Shown here: positions 4,867 to 5,253 of the stretch, piece after piece
Layout of the letters: every line of letters begins with the position of its first letter
How positions within the stretch are numbered: the first letter of the stretch is position 1
From: Desulfobacterales bacterium
GTDB lineage: Bacteria > Desulfobacterota > Desulfobacteria > Desulfobacterales > JAUWMJ01
Assembly: GCA_030613225.1 (NCBI GenBank)
Contig: JAUWMJ010000260.1
Span: 1 to 5,253, forward strand
Length of the DNA stretch: 5,253 bases
Direction of reading: 5' to 3'
The notes under the pieces: generated by a model
What the model saw: the letters and a program-made list of their open reading frames with translations, nothing else
What the model was told of the DNA's origin: nothing
Database searches by the model: none
Program-made: the position numbers and the translations under genes

Positions 4867-5253
4867 GTGAATATTTTTATAAAAAATTTTTGCACAAAAA
4901 GATACGGATCCGTCGCCGGATTTACATTCCTTGAAGTCATGGTGGCAGTCTCCATAATCGCAATTGTCCTTGTAAGTGTTTATAGAATGCACGCTCAGAC
5001 AATCAGCCTCGATGCTGCTTCAAGATTTTATACAACCGCACCCATGCTGGCACAAAAGATTATGGCAGAAACGGAAATCAAAAAGATAGATGATTTAAGG
5101 GATGATTCCGGAGATTTCGGAAAAGAATTTCCGAACTTCTCATGGCGTCTTTTAGTCAAGGATGTTGAATCCGAAGCCCTTGGAGAAATTGCAAAGGATT
5201 TAAGACAAATTGAAGTAACCATATCCTTTAATAAAGATGAAGATATATACAGC
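4867..5253 (+). CDS. gspI: Type II secretion minor pseudopilin, GspI-like (3' end outside window)
   Basis: This open reading frame continues to the window edge with 129 codons visible. The leader of about 18 residues ends VAG, and cleavage after Gly18 gives FTFLEVMVAVSIIAIVLVSVYR, with Glu at +5 and a hydrophobic helix. GFTFLEVMVA followed by a short globular part with LAQKIMAETE (about 61-70) and FSWRLLVKDV (91-100) is typical of GspI, the minor pseudopilin that nucleates the tip complex with GspJ and GspK. The GTG at 4867 is the most likely start. The only other in-frame option downstream of the TAG at 4840-4842 is a TTG at 4846, which would overlap the previous gene. Neither has a strong ribosome site. 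It is spaced 10 bases from the preceding pseudopilin, so they are one operon. GspJ and GspK would be expected beyond the edge. Confidence 0.85.
   Translation, partial: MNIFIKNFCTKRYGSVAGFTFLEVMVAVSIIAIVLVSVYRMHAQTISLDAASRFYTTAPMLAQKIMAETEIKKIDDLRDDSGDFGKEFPNFSWRLLVKDVESEALGEIAKDLRQIEVTISFNKDEDIYS

Overview
The window looks like ordinary chromosome of a Gram-negative bacterium of moderate to low GC. The HflK/HflC pair and the two type II secretion pseudopilin genes imply an outer membrane. Together with TrmN6-like and DUF721 genes and the style of the intergenic repeats, the best guess is a Desulfobacterota (deltaproteobacterial sulfate-reducer-like) genome. That assignment is inference from gene content, not a database match.

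Layout. Positions 1-89 (minus) hold a tRNA-Ser(CGA), with a near-consensus promoter at 121-148. Positions 149-369 are AT-rich and I see no supportable gene there. Positions 370-1092 (minus) hold a TrmN6/YfiC-type N6-adenine methyltransferase. Positions 1122-1243 hold a 122-bp non-coding inverted-repeat element. Positions 1239-1562 (minus) hold a small DUF721/DciA-like protein whose stop codon lies inside that element. The divergent intergenic region 1563-1851 contains a lone array of three 8-base repeats and candidate promoters for hflK. Positions 1852-2889 and 2886-3827 (plus) are hflK and hflC, overlapping by ATGA. Positions 3828-4346 form a 519-bp cassette with terminal inverted repeats, carrying a four-helix-bundle (23S rRNA intervening-sequence/S23 family) ORF at 3928-4353. 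Positions 4350-4856 and 4867 to the window end are type II secretion minor pseudopilins of GspH and GspI type; the second runs off the edge.

How the genes work together. HflK and HflC form the inner-membrane SPFH complex that, in the known family, modulates the FtsH protease. No ftsH is in the window. The pseudopilins begin a type II secretion (or related pilus) pseudopilin cluster. The S23 cassette sits exactly between these two plus-strand units. Its ORF reads through the right inverted repeat and ends in an ATGA overlap with the first pseudopilin gene, so that gene may now depend on translational coupling to the S23 ORF.

The most interesting signal is that the non-coding 122-bp element and the S23 cassette have the same unusual architecture. 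Each arm consists of four tandem 7-8-base units (ATTGNNN in one, GTTCANN(N) in the other), inverted at the two ends. A third, solo array of 8-mers (TTAG-SGTK) lies at 1660-1683. This suggests a family of elements built from short-period repeats, some with an S23-like ORF and some without, settling at the ends of genes.
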